DNA of 64,000 nucleotides, taken from assembly GCF_000150275.1 (NCBI RefSeq), contig NW_002060943.1, positions 9,169,347-9,233,346 on the forward strand, written 5' to 3'. Both the position numbers and the translations under genes were made by a program. Below the pieces are notes generated by a model. That model had not been told where the DNA came from. It did not search any database and was given only the letters and a program-made list of their open reading frames with translations. This document shows, piece by piece, positions 1 to 13,298 of this stretch (position 1 is the first letter of the stretch; every line of letters starts with the position of its first letter). The DNA is from Trichoplax adhaerens (lineage: Eukaryota; Placozoa; Uniplacotomia; Trichoplacea; Trichoplacidae).

Positions 1-226
1 TCATAAAACCTAAACAATAGCAAAATGTATCATATTTACAGTACTGTATATGGTACACGTTTGCATCAATTCATCCATAATTAATACAAATACAACTAAT
101 ATAATTTAAATTGAGACACTGATAGTATTAACACTGCCGCTTCTGTGGAATGAAAATTGGACCTCATCCAGAAAATTAAATTTACAAAATACTGAATTTT
201 AATGTCTTCAGCACATCACTATTTAC

Positions 227-586
227 CGATAGTCCCTATGAAAGCCTAACATTAATATAGTTAATCCAATAAAATAGCATCCAATATAATTTGAACCAAA
301 AATGCTCGTAAAAAACTTGGTTTTCATCTCCAAACGACCAATCTGATAAAATAATGTAATCAATGAAAGAAAAGATAAGGAAGAGCACCGCATCAGAAGT
401 GAATCGCGGGATCTTTTCAAAATTTAAAATGAACTGACTAGGAAAAGGTGATATGGTACTGTACTGTACTACAGTCTATTATTTTTTACTCACAACATTC
501 CAATAAAGAGGGCTCAATATGATAGTGCCCATGGCATATAACAAGCGCCAATCGTTAACGTCCATATAGCCATTTAAATTCTCCAT
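227..586 (-). CDS. PEMT: Phosphatidylethanolamine N-methyltransferase, first two coding exons (partial)
   Basis: PEMT methylates phosphatidylethanolamine to phosphatidylcholine in the ER membrane with S-adenosylmethionine. Exon 1 (586 to 494) starts at an ATG and encodes a 31-residue N-terminus ending SPLYWNV, followed by a GTGAGT donor. Exon 2 (342 to 227) continues in phase 0 with IGRLEMKTKFFTSIFGSNYI and a hydrophobic helix (FIGLTILMLGFHRDY), then a GTAAAT donor. From known PEMT family sequences, the NPLYWNVV...EHKTR...AFGSPYLACY block aligns residue by residue. The remaining exons, including the SAM-binding part, lie beyond the left edge. The gene faces away from TTC23. Identity is fairly sure; the 3' part is not visible. 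Confidence 0.85.
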
Positions 587-2580
587 TTGCGTCTACATGA
601 CATAAAATAATATTACGTTGACTTTAGCTGTTTGCATGACCTAGCAATATTTCATTTAATTCTTTGCAATAAATCAGACGAGCCAATCTTTGCATACAGT
701 ATACGGCTAATAATTAAGTTATCCGTTTAATTAGAGAGATTAAGATTTCTATGGGTATTGCAATGTACTGTATAGAATCTGATTATTTTCGATGGCACTC
801 TGTCGTTAAAAAATCAAAGTTGTATTCCGTTGAAATTCCTGTACAATATTTATATACAAGTATACCCGTAATTAGGCTACAACTACATACAGAATTTACC
901 TAGTTATGGCTTCATTGAACTTCCATAATTTTATTTTTTCAGGGTGGCATAGAAATTAATCAGACTGTCGATGATACTGTGCAGTGTGGAATGTGCACAG
1001 TACAGTGCAAGTATGTATACGAGCATACAGTATACTCGTGCATGCAGTAGCAGCAGTACAGTAATTATCGTTTGAGTATAACACGTATATAAACATATAA
1101 AGCGCAAAGAACGAATGAAACGAGAGTATAAACAGTTAAATGCATATCAAAATAAAGGATTTATTCAAAATTGTAAGTGTTTAGACATTGCAATTTCAAC
1201 GCATACTAGTATTAACTGTGACTTGAAAGGTTAGTGAACAATTACACTGTTTTTACCGCTAACGGTAGTCATTCAAGCAAGAGGTTTCAATAAAATTTGA
1301 AATCTTGATTTCGCTATTACTATACAGTCTTGATACCACCAACTGTATTTATGTATTATATTTATTTTTTTAAGTTTTCAATAGCTCCGATAGTTGAAGA
1401 TCGATCTGCAATGCAAATTCAGCATTCATTGCAGCATTGTAAAAATGCCGCTGCGTAATGCACCGTGGGCAGTAATGGTAATTTACAGTATACTACCTCG
1501 TCACTGCGTCAGTTTGTCGATGTTGTATTCCTGCAATTTAAATTACTATGCATCTTGGATATGTGCTCAGGCAAGCGAAGATCACAAAGATTAGTCCAGT
1601 CATTGTAGGTGCTATTAATATTAACAGTTGAATATAGATTATAGTACTCGTATACTGTAGCAATGACTGAGCTTGCTCAAGCTATTGATTAGTTTTCGTT
1701 TTAATGAACCCCCCAAAATGATACGATCCTATCTGGACTAATTGTCATTTTGATGGTCATCATCATCATCAAATGATGACGGCTATCCATGGTGTTGCTT
1801 TGTACGAGCAGTTTGTGCATTAATTTTTGCCTAGTCGATGGGTAAAGCAATCATCAGTCGATCAAGTTCGATCACAATTAAAGATGACTTGAGAAATAAC
1901 GTTGAATGTTACTCCAATACCGAGAATGGCACATGATTGATTTGACGTTGTGAACATTCATCTCATGGTACAAAGCGTTGGCTGATACAGTACACTAAAA
2001 TACGACCATGATAAAATGCTCTACTTTAATGGCGTATTGTTACAATGAAAGGCTTTACCTTTTTAAGATTCAGCAATTGAAATGGTTGGCAGCAATCCAG
2101 TTGGACCGAGGTGCGTTTTAGATAGTCCTGTACTATTTCGAGCGACCTTTTCAACTCGAGCGGTGCTTTCGTCTACTGAATATTGTTGCAAGTTGTAACG
2201 TACTGTACAGTTGCAGTGCCTCCACGAAAGGTCATCGGAAGCGCGACACGCCGAACCAAACGTGCAAACGTGGCAACTTTTACAATATTTATTTTAATAT
2301 CATTACTATTATTAATTAATTACTATTATTTTTTATTTCTATTCTACTGTATAGGATATACATATGTATTCTATTTGATTTTATTTCATTTTATTTTTCT
2401 ATTTTATCAGCTTGACATTGAGCCATCCAATGAAATTGCGTCTTCTTGCTCATTTAGCCAAGCTTTAAATCAGGTGTTCACCATTGTGCATAATTGACTG
2501 ATAGGAGGTAGTCAAAAATCTCTCTAGTTGAAGCTCAATCATCAAGGTCACGCTTCGTCTTCCAGATAGTGTCCACCAAT
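587..2580. other. Non-coding DNA, PEMT/TTC23 intergenic, left part
   Basis: No exon could be supported on either strand; the short ORFs lack splice context or recognisable motifs. The stretch has scattered TACTGTAC/GTACAGT words (around 965-1065 and 2200) and a (TCA)n run near 1757. The motif GCTAACGGTAGT at about 1257-1268 recurs near 24253. It probably contains the PEMT promoter. Confidence 0.5.
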
Positions 2581-2589
2581 GTTAGGAAC

Positions 2590-3790
2590 ACTGACATTTA
2601 CAGTATATCGTACTGTACAGTACTGCACAGAGCCACCAAGAACTTGCACTGTACACTGTACAATACCACGTGATCTTACCCATTGCAGATACAACCATTT
2701 TTGTATCAATTTGTACAAAATTGATCGCAAATGCATGGTTTTAATACTTTCGGTAAGTTCATGACGATTGGTCAGTACATTGTACTGTACTGCACAGAGC
2801 CACCAAGAACTGTGCACTGTACACTGTACAATACCACGTGATCTTACACATTGCAGATACAACCATTTTTATATCAATTTGTACTGTACAAAATTGATCG
2901 CAAATGCATGGTTTTTTACTGTACTGTCGGTAAGTTCATGACGATTGGTCAGTACATTGTACTGTACTGCACAGAGCCACCAAGAACTGTGCACTGTACA
3001 CTGTAAAATACTGTAGAACAATTTTTGCATCAATTTGTACAAAATTGATCGCAAATGCAACTGTCGGTAAGTTCATGACGATTGGTCAGTACATTGTACT
3101 GTACTGCACAGAGCCACCAAGAACTGTGCACTGTACACTGTACAATACCACGTGATCTTACACATTGCAGATACAACCATTTTTGTATCAATTTGTACTG
3201 TACAAAATTGATCGCAAATGCATGGTTTTTTACTGTACTGTCGGTAAGTTCATGACGATTGGTCAGTACATTGTACTGTACTGCACAGAGCCACCAAGAA
3301 CTTGCACTGTACATTGTACAATACCACGTGATCTTACCCTTTGCAGATACAACCATTTTTGTATCAATTTGTACAAAATTGATCGCAAATGCATGGTTTT
3401 AATACTGTCGGTAAGTTCATGACGATTGGTCAGTACATTGTACTGTCTGTACTGTACTGCACAGAGCCACCAAGAACTTGCACTGTACATTGTACAATAC
3501 CACGTGATCTTACACATTTGCAGATACAACCATTTTTGTATCAATTTGTACAAAATTGATCGCAAATGTATGATTTTAATTAGACCTGACTTTTAATACT
3601 GTCGGTAAGTTCATGACGATTGGTCAGTACGTACATTGTACTGTACTGCACAGAGCCATCAAGAACTGTGCACTGTACACTGTAAAATACCACGTGATCT
3701 TACACATTGGAGATAGAACAATTTTTGCATCAATTTGTACAAATTGATCGCAAATGCATGGTTTTAATAGGTAAGTTCATAACGATTGGT
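2590..3790. repeat. Tandem array, unit about 165-195 bp, about seven copies
   Basis: The landmark CAGTACATTGTACTGTACTG, followed by GCACAGAGCCACCAAGAAC, recurs at about 2773, 2950, 3086, 3265, 3430 and 3626, with a partial first copy near 2620. Unit length varies through internal deletion (about 136 bp for the third) or small insertions. Most units hold, in order: a TGTAC-rich block, an E-box in CCACGTGATC, a TTGCAG splice-acceptor-like site, an AT-rich near-palindrome around ATCAATTTGTACAAAATTGAT (split: ATCAATTTG then TACAAAATTGAT), and a CGGTAAGTTCATGACG donor-like site. ORFs inside are repeats of the same unit and not a gene. Confidence 0.9.
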
Positions 3791-4970
3791 CTTTTCAACC
3801 GTTTTACTTACAGTATAGAAGTTTTTACTAGTCAAGTATATCGAAGAAAATAGGATCACATGGTAACAGTACTGTCTTCTTCCTGTACTGTAGTCCAGTA
3901 GTCCATGATCCACTCCATTACGATGTTATACTGTACTGTACTAGTAGTCTAGCACACGAGTAGATCGCGCACGCGCACTGCCATCTGATGTTGCATAGCG
4001 ACCAGAATGAAATTGCCCATAGCTTTATCGGTGGCTTTATGATGCCAAATGATACAAGCTACTCAAGATTGCAATATTGCAGTGCGTATGTAAATATACA
4101 CACAACTACATTTAAATTGATGGCATCGTTGGTGTATCTATGAGACACTGGTATTATAAGTAAATTTGTACATTTCTGCCTACTACTACTGGAGTTTTAT
4201 ATCATACTATATATTTCTCTCTTTTTTACTCAGAAGTTGTAATATTGCATAAAACTGTATTAAAGCTTGCAAGGGATAATATGTGTTTCTACGCTTATAG
4301 ATGTTAATTGATAGTGGAAATCAAGAGGAAATTAAACGTGTGACAAAAATTTAAATGATGGAAGAGCGACGAGATGTAGGGAGTGACGAAAAGGCATATA
4401 ATACCGAAGAAAAAAATGATGTAATACTGTTGCCATTTATCCCCAGAAAAGGAGGTGATAATACTCATATGATAGCAGTCAATATTTTTATCAGAACATA
4501 ATACCAAAATATTCTTATTTTAAAATATGTAGTCCTAATCGTAGCATTAATGATCGTAACCAATGAATCGATGAGAACATGCTGATTAGATTCTAATTAC
4601 ATGATTAAGAAATAGTCATAGCTTTGTTCGACATACCAAGCACTTCTACAATTTCCTCTTAGAAGTTTTTGGACATACCGTTAATTATATCACTAAACTC
4701 AAGTAGTTTTTAGGATTTACTAAATTCGTATTTTGGATCGATGAAATCTAGATAAATTCATAATACATTTTTAAATTTCCAACAATTTTCACAATACGCA
4801 CTATATTAATTATTAAAGCATTCAGGTATCAAATAACATTCAAAGAAATATTCATAATATGCAAAAAGATAACCTTAATATCAAATTAGAAAATATATGA
4901 GATAGGCGAGAATTATATCTGATATCAAAGCTTACTGTAGTTTTTATTTATGTAGCTGCTTATAAGACAG
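3791..4970. other. Non-coding DNA upstream of the first recognised TTC23 exon
   Basis: No confident exon. The first recognised TTC23 exon begins in phase 1, so at least one coding exon of that gene should lie in or before this stretch, but no convincing ATG plus donor was found. TACTGTAC words occur near 3870-3945. Confidence 0.4.
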
Positions 4971-7900
4971 AAAATACCAATTCGCTAAAACCTAGTGACG
5001 AAGCCATTGATCAGAAAAGTCAGAAAAAAGGTATCATCTAATGTAAAAATTAATGTTAACTATCTTGCATTAACTTGTAGAATCCGGAGCCAAGATCAAT
5101 AAGCTCATAAATTGATAACATAAAACTTTTACTGACACTAGTGTAAACATTATTCAATTTTATCTATAAATACTAATTCCACTGAATTGATTTATAGTAA
5201 AGAAAGTGAATATGATACCACCCCTGGATTTGCTAATAGACTTGGAGCGGAAGATCTTACATAATTTGAAGGATAGAAAGGTTATTATAAGCGAAGAAAG
5301 ATTCAAAATATTAATTTTACGATTAGCGAAATTAAATCTGAAGTTTAACTGTAGCTAGAGAATTATATTCTATATCTTCATATTTCACTATTGGACAGGG
5401 TATTATCATGAGCTCAATTCACTGAAATTGTATTGTAAATTTGTTGTAGAATGATACCTTAATAGACGATTTAGTCAGGTGTTGTGCACTAACAAGGATA
5501 ATACATGGTGATGACAGCTATGAGCTTGCAGAGAATTACGTGCGATTAGCCCATGTATATTTGCAACTTAAAGGTACTATAACGAGATCATTTGTAACTA
5601 TTTTATATGTGATAAGCCCGTAAAATTTTATTCTCTAGCCTGATCTTTTCTTGTTTTATATCGTTACTCTTCAATTCAAAGTTGACTGATTCGAACTAGC
5701 TATTGTATACTTAATCCAGTTTAAAATTGAGATCTTATTTATCACTCTGCAGCAGCGTCTTTAATTAGCCCAGATTAAACTTTATTAATAGCGGTAAGTA
5801 TCATGTCTTGCTATTACAATTTAGTTTGATTTTAATATTAGGACTAGTGCAACAATCTATAATGCACGCGCAACGAGCAAATGATATCATTGTCCGTGGA
5901 AAACAACTCGGTTTAAATTTCAATGATGATCGTAAATCGGTCCTACCCTTAACAATTGGAATCTACTACGTACTTGGAGTTGCATATTTACGTCGAAATA
6001 GATATCTGTGAAAAGGAATGATAAAAAATTTTAAATTTAAAGTTACTTGTTAATATTTTCAATCGATTAGTAACAAAGTTATATTATATTGCAACATTCC
6101 GCCTGTTTCGTACTTTCCTTGATTTATTGATAACTATAAGGAAGCTAAGCTTGCTCTATTAAAAGCCGAAAGAGCCAATGGTGAATACAATAAACTAATA
6201 GAAGATAACGGCAGCGAATTCTGTGACGACATGGACATTAAGATCGCTAATACTTTAGGACGGTACGTAATTGTCATTGACTATAAGTACTATTTTAAAT
6301 TCATTTCTGTTACTTTTTTAAGAACGTAGCCAGTAATTTAATTAAAGCTGAAAATCATATTAATACCTACTTCTTTTATAACAGATTATGTGTGGCGCAA
6401 GGAAATGTAGGATTGGCTTTGGAATGTTATGAAAAGCTAGTCGATATGATCATTAAACTTAAAGGAGACGGCGCTGTCCAGCTTATTCCTATTTACTGGG
6501 AGATTGGAAATATATCCTTAAGAGAAAACAATGTATTTGAACTTGTTCTCAAAAATATATATTGTTAATGAAAAATTTTCTTAACATGCGCCAAGCAGAG
6601 AAAATGCTCGCTAAGGGAAGTGGTAATATGAAAAAAGTGACAGAAGCTTATTTACAAGCTTATAACGTTGCTGTTGCACGGTAGGTTCTAAATTACTCAA
6701 CTTTCCTTTACTTCTAAGATTTGATATTCTTTTTTACAGCATTTACGACTTACGATAATTACTTAGCAATTTGTATATAAATACCTTATAACTGTTTCAA
6801 ATATTACAATTAGCAGATACATGTAAAGGCATTTAAAATTAGATAAATAATAATTATCTACGGGAATAAATATTATATGCTACCCCATACTCGTATGATT
6901 AAGTATGCGTTCTATAACGACGTAACCTGAAGACTAGTAGAAATTACTTATTAAGAATTTGAATACATATTTTACAAATATTTCTGTAGTTATCCAGCTA
7001 AATCTCCTCAGATCGCCGACGCTTCTTATCGATTAGGGAAGGCATATCTATTGGAGAAGTCTACTGAATCAGAAAGTAACGTTCTAGAACTTTATTATCA
7101 ATTATTGTGGATCGCTTTAACAGCAATTATATAAGTTTAGATTTTAAGACATTAATACAATTCAGCTTTAGCAGATGAATATCTTCAGCGAAGTTATGAA
7201 ATTTATTCCAAACATGATGGATCAAGCTCGAACAAGTGCATAAAAATCCAGGTAATATTAGATCGTTGAATCTAATAATCGAATGATCAGCCTCTTTAAA
7301 TAATTGAGTATTAAGCATGAAATACAACTACAATTTATTGATAATTAAATTTTCTTCCGTTGTAGGATGATATATGTCAACTCCTAGTGAAAAAGACGAA
7401 ATACGGGGTAACCTATTATTGAAATTACTAATCTATAAAAATCGAAAGCTATCGTACGTACATCAGCTAAGCTATCAACCGATCCTGCTTGTTCCTAGGA
7501 AGCGATTGTGAAATTGAGGCCCCTCGTCGAGACCAAGCGCAAAGCTTTCGGAGAAGATAGCATTGAGGTGAAAAAATAATTAATACTTTGTGATGTTTTT
7601 GCCATTTTTAAATATTAATATCATATTTCATGAAGCTTACAGTATACCCTAAGTTTCAGCTAATTTTTTACGTATACTGGCAGTAAAACTCTTCACATAT
7701 TGCAGGTTCAAATTTAGCATGAGATAATCAAAAATATTATTTAAACACTTTTTAATATTGGACTTCATTAGGTAGCAAATTCATATAAACTACTTGGAAT
7801 AGTAAATCTGTCTCAGGGTGAAATGTTAAAGGCAATTAAACCACTTACTAAGGTTTTGTTTAAACTTTAAAAATAATATTAAAATCATAAATATTATAGT

Positions 7901-8342
7901 AAGAGACTTTGGTAGGGATCAAGACTACCACTGCATTAAACGGTAACATAAAAGAATTAAAATTTCTTTAGTGTCTATATATATATCGAAATATCCTCGG
8001 ATCGACTCACAAAAAGACCGAAGAAGTCGAAAGTATGGTCGAGATGATTGCTAAGTAAGTTTATATTGGAACACTCTGTATTTAGCAGATAATTTTGCAC
8101 ATCCTCAACATGAATATTATGTGTAGCTTGAATTATATTTGAAAAAATGTACAAATAGGTACAAAACAAATACAGTCTAGTGATTTTAATTATTGTCAAG
8201 CGCTCATACATGCGGGAACTGCTGGATATTTTATTTAAATTTGCCTATGTTTAGATCACCGATCGCACAAGCGAAAGGACTGAAATCAACCAAGAAGGAC
8301 GTTTTAAAAGATAGACCTAGGTTTCAAAATATAGTAAAATAA
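4971..8342 (+). CDS. TTC23: Tetratricopeptide repeat protein 23 (TTC23/TTC23L family), 5' end incomplete
   Basis: In vertebrates TTC23 works with IQCE and EFCAB7 at the EvC zone of the primary cilium. Exons read in frame: 4971-5030, 5198-5280, 5450-5573, 5842-about 6001, about 6135-6262, 6385-6532, 6601-6680, 6990-7075, 7166-7251, 7366-7407, 7499-7567, 7772-7852, 7972-8054 and 8255-8342 (TAA). The diagnostic block is LVRCCALTRIIHGDDSYELA followed by AENYVRLAHVYLQLKG, matching the TTC23 family. Later TPR helices include YWEIGNISLRENN and VANSYKLLGIVNLSQGEM. One junction (6001/6135) does not fit a GT-AG intron and may be a minor-spliceosome intron. The first coding exon is not identified. TTC23 versus TTC23L cannot be decided. 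Confidence 0.82.
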
Positions 8343-9591
8343 GAGATATTCGTTTTATCGAGCATAAATCGAATTGGAAATTTTGCAAACAATCACAAAA
8401 CGCGTAGATCTCGATTTGCAATCTTTTGATATGGCCAAATTTTATTGCATTTTTAGCTAATTAAACATCTTGATTAGTTTTATGTAATGCATATATCAGC
8501 TACAATTATAAATTTGACAACTAAGCTTATATTGTAATAAATTCGAATACGCACCTCCTTTCAATTTTAAATAAATAATAATAGTAGATAGTACTGTACA
8601 TTCAGATCATCAATTCTAAAATAACGTATTTATGTTACTTTAGATTGCGTAATAATACATTTGTTAAGATGATTCCAGATCCGAATTCGCATGGAAAAAT
8701 ATAAACGTAGTTGATATCCGATTATTAATTATTTTATGGAATTACTAGAACTAACAATAAGTTATTTAATTAGAATAAACTGCTAAAGTAAATAAATTTT
8801 ATTCGTTGTAAATAGATATACTTGCTATAGCAATCCGTTATCTGCTTAATAAATGAAATTGAATTACAGCTTGCAATTGCGATACATATCAGTGCTTCAG
8901 ATAATCGCATTGTATAATATCTATTTACAACTAAAACTGTAGACTTTCACCATTAGTGATACATTAATCGAAATAATTCTTAATTAAGGTAATAATTATA
9001 TGCAAGCTATGATTTAAATGTTGTTGCCATATAATTATGACGAAGGCGCAATCATGGCTTTCTTAATTAACGATAATAATGGTAATGACAATGAGCGCAA
9101 ATGATATAGTTTAATAATGTTCGAGTATAATAACGTATGATAGATAAATTCGGGGATACGGGATGATCATTATTGCGTTAGCTGCATGTTTTACTTTTCA
9201 AAGTTTAGTGATACTACTGTGTCAAGTATTAATACTTAATTATATACATGTCATTGGCACTGCCGCAAAAATCCTGTGAGTATGCAAGATAAATATGTGA
9301 TACAGTATTCGTATGTACCATATTTTAAGATGGCAAGTTTACCGTAATTCACAACTGTGCATATATAGGTGTTAACTCCTACAAAAGTATTTTCTTATAC
9401 AAAAATTTAAATATAATGTAAACCCTTATAATTCTTCTCGCGCAACTGTCACTGCACATAATTGCGGTAATACTGTATGAAATTTTAAATAGAATAACAA
9501 CGACTTTCACATCATCAAGAACTCGAAGTACAAGTCAAGAACAGCGATAAATAATCTCAATAGCTATTTGTGGCTAATCACAAATTAAAAA
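8343..9591. other. Convergent intergenic region TTC23/LYSMD
   Basis: AT-rich DNA between two convergent 3' ends. No exon or RNA gene seen. Only one TACTGTAC word (about 8591), in contrast to the gene-start regions of this window. Confidence 0.6.
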
Positions 9592-12433
9592 TTAAACGAG
9601 AGGTTCTTGCATTTCATCGCTATCGCTTTCAATACAATTATCGACTTCTTGAGTCTGAATGATGCTATGATCTTTCTTTATTGGCTTCCATGGTAATTCA
9701 TCTTTGCTGGAGTTTTCCTGGTATCTTAATCCATAAGTAATTCAGTGTATCAAAAAATATTCCGATTAAAATTTTATAATTCTCAAATGCCTCCTAGTTT
9801 ACAAAGCACTACAAGTAAGGTGCTCCTGAACATTTCGTAAGGTAATATAAGCAGGTATTTGCTGCCGTAGCAACAAGTGTCTTTTAAATAGATCGAAAGT
9901 AGATTGACACAAGATGAGTTGTATTAGTTTTAGAAATTGTCAATTCATTGATTACGTTACAATATCATTATTATTATTTGGTAGAAAATTGATGGAAACT
10001 GATCATACTACAAGGACTAAAGCAAGGATCTGTCAGTCTCTAAAAAAATCACTCAGAATAGCATGATAGGTGTGATATATATTATTTTCATATCATTATT
10101 ACTGTTTTTTAATGCGATTTCAAGCTCTGTAATTCATAAGAATGGCAAAATATGTAACTTAATGTATGCTAGCTTACCTTCTAACCGGATCACTTAAATT
10201 CTTTTCCATTTTTACGTTAAACTCTTTACAGGCTTCTAATTGTTGATCTACCTTACTTAATAGATCAGTAATACCATCGGACTGACTGTCGGAATATCCA
10301 TATTTCTTAGAATCTACCGACTTTTCGTGATGTTTGTTACATTCTTCTTTCTGGGAAGAAGTTTTATTTATGATGGCTTCATTTGGATTTTTATAGTCAT
10401 AGTTGGCTTTGTTAATTGGTACTCTCAGTACCGCACCAATAACCAACCGATCTTGGGCCCATATTTTGTTATGCCGTCTTAGATTTTCGATCTAGGATAT
10501 ATTATGAATATTGTAGATTTTATTTAGAACGGCTTGAATGAATATGGTTAACAAAGATCAGAATTGTATATTAAGAATTATACGTTGAAAGATTGAAAGA
10601 CTTTAAAGAGAATGAAGATGAGGATTCCGTCTGTAATACTCGTATAGGAAATATTGTTTTAAAAATATTTTACGATGAGCTATGTTATGGTTTAATATTC
10701 ATTCAAGATTTACGCGGTATATATTACTTTATTATGACACATTCTTGCATTTTATAGTCAATACATGTATATCATGGCATTCCAAGTATGGGATTTGCTA
10801 GTTCAGGAAATTCGGATTTTGGGACTAAACTTGGGTCTTTAAGCGAGATATGCGTAGTTGTTTGCCGCAAGATGTAATGTATTGACTGATATCGTCAGTT
10901 TCATCCAGTTACGCTTGAAGATGCTTGTCTACTGCATCATGACGTTCGAGACGTAGCAGTAATCGATTTCGCCTTAGAATCAAACCTTGAATGCGGCAAT
11001 TATAGTAAGATCACAAATACCGTCCAGTTTTTACTGTCATCATACAGAAAGTAAATTAGTTCAGTCTACATATTTTAACCAGATGATCGAACATATGCAG
11101 CTTTCGAGCCAATGGATACGATCAGATAGCGACATACTGGTAACGGATAAAACAGGGAAATGGGAATATGTATACACTGTACAGTAGTGTTCTACAGAAA
11201 TGTAAGAGATTTCTGGGTTGGATAGCAAAATAAGCGCTACGGTTCAATTGCTGTACACATCTTCGTATTATTACAGCAGATTTTTAAAGTTTATCGTTAC
11301 CTACTTATAGCATAGTATGTTATAGTATTGATTTTTACCTTATTTTTATCTTCCTATAGTCAGTATACAGTACAGTATAGTAATTTCCATATGTGATAAT
11401 AACGTATATAAACAGTTGAGACTTCAGGATCGAGCAGAGATTTACACGGCAATCAGCCCCAAATTTTTGTTGCTTTTAAGTAATGATATCCGTATACTAT
11501 AACTGTACAATAATTGGCTAACACCGCATTTCTAGATTAGAAATAATGGAACTCACTGAGGAGTGTAATACCAGATAGTTGATCTATTCGAATTTGAACT
11601 GGAGATTTAGTAGTGAAATAGAAAGTAATTGGTGAACTTTCAATACGTTACGTATTCGATGTGATCTGTCACCTTTGGGCGACAAGTCAAGAAATACCAG
11701 AAAACTGTGATATCTATGGACAGGTGCTTGGTTGTATATCAGTACATTAAAAGTTTGATGATCCATTGATTGGGTTATTTACCCCATAATACGGCTAGGT
11801 ACTACTCTGTTGTATCGTATCTTCAGGTGGTTGATTGGTAATTTCGTTTGTCAATTATCGCCCAAAACTGCGTCACAATTAATTGATTACCGTAGAAAAA
11901 AAAAACTGCTCGTCCTGATTGGTAGTAAGAATAGAATTCATTGATAAAACTGTATCTCTTTTTCTACGTGTATGTAAGCTTGTACGACTGCAGCTCAAAA
12001 TTGCTGGCATCGTCAACGGTCGATTGCATTGCCATCATCGACGCCTAACGAAATTCTCCAATAGATAGTTAGCTCTACAACACTGTAGACCAACGTTTTG
12101 GATCAATGGATGTCATTCAACGTATTGATATTTACGGGATTACTAATGCATTATTGTAATCATAATCATTTTGGGGGTCAATTAAAGAATTCAATATCAT
12201 TTTCAATGAACATATTACTGTATTCTTTATGATCTATATCCTACCGTAGCGCCATATCGTAAAGCGATTCCTTGTAGTGTATCGTACTTGGAGATGGTAT
12301 GTTGAACTATGACAGTCGATTGATTGGACTCCTGACTTGAAGTGCTACCGTAACATGTCCTCCTAGATCCGTTTGCCAATGCTAACGATGTTTGCTCTGA
12401 AGCGCTAATTTGTGATGTGGTTAACCCATCCAT
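9592..12433 (-). CDS. LYSMD2: LysM domain protein, LYSMD1/LYSMD2-like
   Basis: Three exons join in frame: 12433-12245 (63 codons from ATG), 10491-10178 and 9724-9592 (stop), giving 211 aa, close to the LYSMD1/2 length. The LysM domain spans the 1.75-kb first intron: YDTLQGIALRYGAT then IENLRRHNKIWAQDRLVIGA and VLRVPI. The short upstream RRTCYGSTSS segment matches the conserved TRSYGST motif of the family. A C-terminal acidic/coiled segment (DLLSKVDQQLEACKEF) corresponds to the family's helix before the tail. There is no signal peptide or membrane helix, which fits LYSMD1/2 rather than LYSMD3/4. The molecular role of this family is poorly known. It is divergent with WDR61, 865 bp apart. LYSMD1 versus LYSMD2 is not resolved. 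Confidence 0.82.
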
Positions 12434-13298
12434 GTCATAGTTGCCTTTCTCAGTAACAATTTTAGTTCAAGGAAAGCACCATCATTATGTCATCATCTCC
12501 AATCGGAAATTTCGCCAGGACTAAGACTCTTGGCTGTTTTTTATCGAGTGTATGTACAGTATAATCTTGTGATTGAATTGTGACTCCAGTCTGGTCCGGC
12601 GCGGTACGGTACAGTACGGTAAGGCGTGGTCGCCCACCGTAACCATGATTACTATAGAAAATGTATCTTCAGAACTGCACCGGTCCGGTATTAGCTCAAT
12701 GCATTCAGACCAGTGCTCATATAGTACAGTACAATCTTATAGTTGATTGTTGAATGCTTTATTAGTGGGGCTATTACTTTCTTTCTTTCTTTCTTTCTTC
12801 TCTAGTCACATAGTAGGACAGAACGTCATATCCGGCACTCCAGTACTGTACTGTACAAGCAGTGTTTTAGACTACATCAAGGCCATGGTCTACACAAATA
12901 ACAGAATAGAAAACCAGACCCTGGTACTGCATCCAATTCCTCTGTAGGTGTTAGTCATGGCTGCTACTCCCTAGTACAGTGTACAGTGTACAGTGTACAG
13001 TACTAGGGAGTCAACTGCAACTACAGTATAAAACAAATTTCCAAGTTGCACGATACATCGTACTGTAGTCTACCATACATACTGTAGCATTGTACTGTAA
13101 GGTTGTACAGTACAAGACTGTATGTTCAGCACTGCACCATACAGTACTGAACAGTACATACTGTACTGCACCCTTGAACGGTGCAGTACTGAAATGTACC
13201 GTACAACCGCACAGTACTGTACACTGTACACTGTACACTGTACAGTACTGTACGCTGAATAGCGCCCATCTTCAACTCCAAAGCAAAGTCGAGGAGAA
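12434..13298. promoter_or_regulatory. Divergent promoter region LYSMD/WDR61, TACTGTAC-rich
   Basis: This 865-bp region separates two divergent ATGs. It holds a (TTTC)n microsatellite (about 12776-12799) and dense TACTGTAC/GTACAGT words (12840-13260). It also has a 12-bp hairpin, ACTCCCTAGTAC (12966-12977) with its complement (13000-13011). Promoter role is inferred from position only. ORFs here on both strands are made of the repeated words and are not genes. Confidence 0.5.
12966..13011. repeat. Inverted repeat with GTACAGT repeat loop
   Basis: A 12-bp perfect stem (ACTCCCTAGTAC and complement) encloses a 22-base loop that is itself a run of GTACAGT words. Confidence 0.85.

Noticed and set aside
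2281-2420. Hydrophobic ORF rich in Ile/Leu/Phe (104 aa, plus)
   Set aside because: Derived from an AT-rich run, no splice sites, not similar to any membrane family I know.
2548-3565. Six overlapping ORFs on both strands in the first tandem array
   Set aside because: They are translations of the same 165-195-bp repeat; the peptide repeats with the DNA and has no known domain.
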